NCBI GenBank assembly: GCA_024691145.1 | Contig: JAILNW010000232.1 | Location: 1 to 7,409, forward strand | Length of the DNA stretch: 7,409 nt | Origin: Lachnospiraceae bacterium | GTDB lineage: Bacteria; Bacillota; Clostridia; Lachnospirales; Lachnospiraceae | Direction of reading: 5' to 3' | In this document: in pieces, positions 5,240 through 7,409 of the stretch | Layout: each line of letters opens with the position of its first letter | Numbering within the stretch: the stretch's first letter is position 1 | The notes under the pieces: model-generated | What the model saw: only the letters and a program-made list of their open reading frames with translations | Told to the model about the DNA's origin: nothing | Database searches by the model: none | Translations under genes and position numbers: made by a program

Positions 5240-6883
5240 TTGGTTAGTATTAGTAATCTATCTAAAAGTGTTAAAAGAAAAATGATATTTTCTAAGGTTT
5301 CTTTCGATATAGAAGATGGCCAGATGCTTGCGATAGTTGGAAACAAGGGGACAGGGAAAACAACCTTGGTCAAGATTATTACAGGTTATGAGCATGTAAG
5401 TGAGGGAACAATCAGTATTGACGGACAGAATTGTACTGATAATCCGGCAATTTTAAGAAAATGTAATGCTTATATACCAGTATCACAGGAATTATATGAC
5501 AAGTATCCACGACAGACAGTTATGGAGAATATTAAGATGTTTATGCATCTTAATAACCTTTCTCTAAGGGAAAACATGGGAACTGTAAGTGGTTTGCTTG
5601 ATTATTTTAATCTTACAACTTTAGAGAAAGTAAAGTTGAAAAAGCTTAATCCTATACAACAACTTAAGTTATCAATTGCCAGAGCATTGATAATTAATCC
5701 TAGAGTATTAGTTCTTGATGAGCCATTTAATAACCTTAATCAGGAAGAGATACTTGAGGCTGTTAATATACTGGATGTTTTTATACAATCTGGTGGTTCT
5801 GTCGTGCTTACACTTACAGATATTGATCTTGCAGCATGGCTTAACTGTAAAGTTCTTATTCTTGATGGAAGAACAGTGGTTGATGGAGAGTCATATTGCA
5901 GAGTATACAGGAATAAGAATCTTCCAGAGGATGTTGAGAAGGAAGAACAGCAGGAACAGTATGCTGATGATTATTATAATGATCAGTATGCAGGTCAGTA
6001 TGAGTATGGTTACAATAATTATGATGGTAATGGCGATTATAATGAGAATAGTGATTATAATGCTAAAGATGATGAATTTAATGATAACATCGAAGAAAAT
6101 GATGGTAACTTTGATCGTGTTTATGGTGAAGAAGTTAATAATGAAGAGTATGACCAGGCTTTCAGAGGGCCAAGTTTTAATGAACAGTTTGGAACAGGTC
6201 AGATTTTCGATACTGTAGCTACTGAGTCTGATGAAAGTGAGGATTCTCAAGATGTTATAGATAATGTTGTGCAGGAGGAACCTGAAGATAATGAGAGACT
6301 TGATGCTGAGTTCTTCAGAAATCAGGATAACTTTAGAAATAATGAAGACATGAGAAATCAGGATAACTTCAGAAATTATGAAGATATCAGACGTCAGAGC
6401 ATCATGAGAATGCAGGAAGAAGAGCAGAAGAGACAGGAAGAAGAACGTTTTAGATTAGAAGAAGAACAAAGAAGACAAGAAGAGGAAGAACGTTTAAGAC
6501 AGGAAGAGGAAGAGAGAAGACAGGAAGAAGAACGTTTAAGACAGGAAGAGGAAGAAAGAAGACAGGAAGAAGAACGTATAAGACTTGAAGAAGAGCAGAG
6601 AGAGGCTGAGAGACTTAGAAAAGAAGAGGAAGAAAGGTTAGAGGAACTTAGAAGAAAAGAAGAAGAAGAGGCTATGCCACCTAGACCGGAACTTCCACCT
6701 ATACGTTTTACAAAGACTGTTGAGTTCTTTGATAATTTTGGTGATGTTAAGGAAAAGAGAATTGGTGAGGAATACTTTGCAGTTAAAGATAAGATGCAGG
6801 GTGAAGAGTTCCTTACAAAGCAATTTGAAGCTTTAAGAATTTTAAGCAACAGAAGAAGAGAACTTCCTCAGAAAGAGGATTGA
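5240..6883 (+). CDS. Degenerate ABC-type ATPase fused to a long acidic and Arg/Glu-rich tail
   Basis: 547 residues from TTG 5240 (553 from ATG 5222). Residues 1-232 are an ABC nucleotide-binding domain: Walker A GNKGTGKTT at 34-42, Q-loop Gln83 and Walker B VLVLDEP with D160/E161. Three other motifs are altered: the signature reads LNPIQ (136-140) instead of LSGGQ although IARAL follows in register, the D-loop Asp is Asn167, and the H-loop His position holds Thr193 (TLTDIDLA). ATP binding therefore looks possible, but normal dimer hydrolysis is doubtful. The tail has an acidic Tyr/Asn/Asp-rich linker (about 233-358), a 12-residue tandem repeat (360-383), an Arg/Glu/Gln-rich helix (about 391-477), and a C-terminal segment of ordinary composition (478-547) opening with MPPRPELPP. 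No membrane span or permease domain is present; two small membrane proteins lie upstream and a terminator follows. The function is unknown; a transporter ATPase or a scaffold are both possible. Confidence 0.85.
   Translation: MVSISNLSKSVKRKMIFSKVSFDIEDGQMLAIVGNKGTGKTTLVKIITGYEHVSEGTISIDGQNCTDNPAILRKCNAYIPVSQELYDKYPRQTVMENIKMFMHLNNLSLRENMGTVSGLLDYFNLTTLEKVKLKKLNPIQQLKLSIARALIINPRVLVLDEPFNNLNQEEILEAVNILDVFIQSGGSVVLTLTDIDLAAWLNCKVLILDGRTVVDGESYCRVYRNKNLPEDVEKEEQQEQYADDYYNDQYAGQYEYGYNNYDGNGDYNENSDYNAKDDEFNDNIEENDGNFDRVYGEEVNNEEYDQAFRGPSFNEQFGTGQIFDTVATESDESEDSQDVIDNVVQEEPEDNERLDAEFFRNQDNFRNNEDMRNQDNFRNYEDIRRQSIMRMQEEEQKRQEEERFRLEEEQRRQEEEERLRQEEEERRQEEERLRQEEEERRQEEERIRLEEEQREAERLRKEEEERLEELRRKEEEEAMPPRPELPPIRFTKTVEFFDNFGDVKEKRIGEEYFAVKDKMQGEEFLTKQFEALRILSNRRRELPQKED
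6317..6388 (+). repeat. Two tandem 36-nt repeats in the tail of the ABC-domain gene
   Basis: The two copies (6317-6352 and 6353-6388) each encode RNQDNFRN-x-ED-x, with x being Asn/Met in the first and Tyr/Ile in the second. They join the acidic linker to the Arg/Glu-rich helix. The nucleotide sequence is nearly identical, indicating a fairly recent duplication. Confidence 0.85.
6446..6616 (+). repeat. In-frame tandem repeats encoding an Arg/Glu/Gln-rich helix
   Basis: Units begin with CGT codons at 6446, 6491, 6533 and 6575, giving periods of 45, 42 and 42 nt. Each encodes a version of R-x-R-x-EEE-x-RRQEEE. The middle two are nearly identical at nucleotide level and the last decays into other Arg/Glu-rich sequence. 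The plus strand is almost all purine through this block. Confidence 0.85.
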
Positions 6884-6887
6884 TAAT

Positions 6888-6924
6888 AACAGCGCTCTTA
6901 TTATAAGGGCGCTGTTCTATATTG
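6888..6924 (+). terminator. Rho-independent terminator of the ABC-domain unit
   Basis: The arms at 6888-6900 and 6904-6916 form a 13-bp stem with one G-U wobble, a GCGC core and a TTA loop, and a T-rich stretch follows (6917-6937). It begins 5 nt after the TGA stop. On the minus strand the hairpin is followed by mixed sequence, so it should act mainly on plus-strand transcripts. Confidence 0.85.
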
Positions 6925-7409
6925 TTTTATTTTTTTATTAATTCTTATTTCATTATACATCTTGGAATATTCAATTTCAGATAAATTATCTATATAATTC
7001 TTTTGATAATTTTTTATAAGGCCGTTAGCTTCAAGAATATCTACGGCTTTGTTGTAAGCTACGGCGGCTTCTGCTTCAGTTGAATATCTTCCTATAATAT
7101 AATTGCCATTGATATGGATTTTGGCAACGTATATATTATGAGAGTCTTTTGTGACAAGGGAGACGCCATAGTACTTATTTATTACTTTGATATTGTTATA
7201 TCTTAGGTCCTTGCAGTCACCATTTAAAAAATAGTAATCTTTGTCTAACATAGCATAATTCTTAATACCATACCTTGAAAGCACATTTACCTGCATGCCG
7301 TAGTCTGAAACGAAAAGATGACTGCCTCTTTTCATTATTTTATGATTAGAGTAATAAAACAAATCATCAACATCAAATTTGTAGTAGTCTGCAGGTGATA
7401 AATAATAAA
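6901..7409 (-). CDS. AP2-domain DNA-binding protein (5'-partial)
   Basis: The minus-strand frame stays open to the right edge, giving 168 visible codons. The TTG at 7362 is not a credible start because coding sequence continues upstream of it and no Shine-Dalgarno precedes it. Positions about 7004-7173 encode an AP2-type domain: YYGVSLV, then YVAKIHINGNYIIGRY, then STEAEAAVAYNKAVDI and a trailing KNYQKNY, which follow the AP2 pattern of three strands and one helix that binds DNA. Just before it (7177-7236) FLNGDCKDLRYNNIKVIN resembles the second half of an HNH site, but the usual His is Phe. In bacteria AP2 domains are often joined to HNH homing endonucleases, so this may be a mobile-endonuclease descendant that kept DNA binding, or a regulator. 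It converges on the ABC-domain gene and its stop codon lies in that gene's terminator loop. Confidence 0.75.
   Translation of the reverse strand, partial: YYLSPADYYKFDVDDLFYYSNHKIMKRGSHLFVSDYGMQVNVLSRYGIKNYAMLDKDYYFLNGDCKDLRYNNIKVINKYYGVSLVTKDSHNIYVAKIHINGNYIIGRYSTEAEAAVAYNKAVDILEANGLIKNYQKNYIDNLSEIEYSKMYNEIRINKKIKQYRTAPL

Noticed and set aside
5715..6218. Plus-strand open frame of 167 codons inside the ABC-domain gene
   Set aside because: It is a shifted-frame reading of the acidic linker, rich in Met/Ile from GAT/AAT repeats, with no Shine-Dalgarno or family resemblance.
6394..6849. Ser-rich minus-strand open frame of about 150 codons
   Set aside because: It is the reverse complement of the Glu/Arg-rich repeat block; GAA/GAG codons read as TTC/CTC and shifted Ser codons. 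It has no independent start signal.
1..7409. CRISPR arrays, tRNA or rRNA genes, riboswitches, insertion-sequence ends
   Set aside because: I saw no regularly spaced direct repeats with unique spacers, no cloverleaf, no conserved leader fold and no transposase or terminal inverted repeats.

Overview
The window is AT-rich (by eye, about one third G+C). It uses GTG and TTG starts with purine-rich Shine-Dalgarno sites, and its gene content fits a Firmicute of class Clostridia, most likely a Lachnospiraceae-type gut anaerobe. That placement rests on recalled protein style (a divergent LysA, a Clostridia-type amidase with a Thr/Pro linker, a RecD2 helicase and an AP2-type protein) and not on a database search.

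Layout, left to right. (1) Positions 1-4474 hold three tightly spaced plus-strand genes. They are a diaminopimelate decarboxylase lacking only its N-terminus, a probable lipoprotein N-acetylmuramoyl-L-alanine amidase, and a RecD2-type 5'-3' DNA helicase. The gaps are 33 and 12 nt with no terminator between them, so they are probably co-transcribed. (2) An AT-rich gap of 100 nt (4475-4574) carries a good sigma-A-like promoter. (3) Positions 4575-6883 hold a second plus-strand unit: a small acidic single-span membrane protein, a small multi-span membrane protein, and an ABC-type ATPase domain fused to a roughly 315-residue tail. The tail has an acidic Tyr/Asn/Asp-rich linker, a tandem repeat, an Arg/Glu/Gln-rich helix and a C-terminal segment of ordinary composition. 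A strong hairpin terminator follows at 6888-6916. (4) A convergent minus-strand gene runs off the right edge. It encodes an AP2-type DNA-binding domain preceded by what looks like a decayed HNH half-site, and its stop codon lies in the loop of the terminator hairpin.

How the genes may work together. LysA makes lysine from meso-diaminopimelate and the amidase cuts peptidoglycan stem peptides from glycan, so the first two share a cell-wall theme. RecD2 is a genome-maintenance enzyme and is probably only an operon passenger. The second unit is the least explained part. Its ATPase keeps Walker A, Q-loop and Walker B but has lost the canonical signature (LSGGQ), D-loop Asp and H-loop His. It has no ordinary permease beside it, only two small membrane proteins. 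I regard this three-gene unit as the best candidate for an undescribed membrane-associated system, with function unknown.
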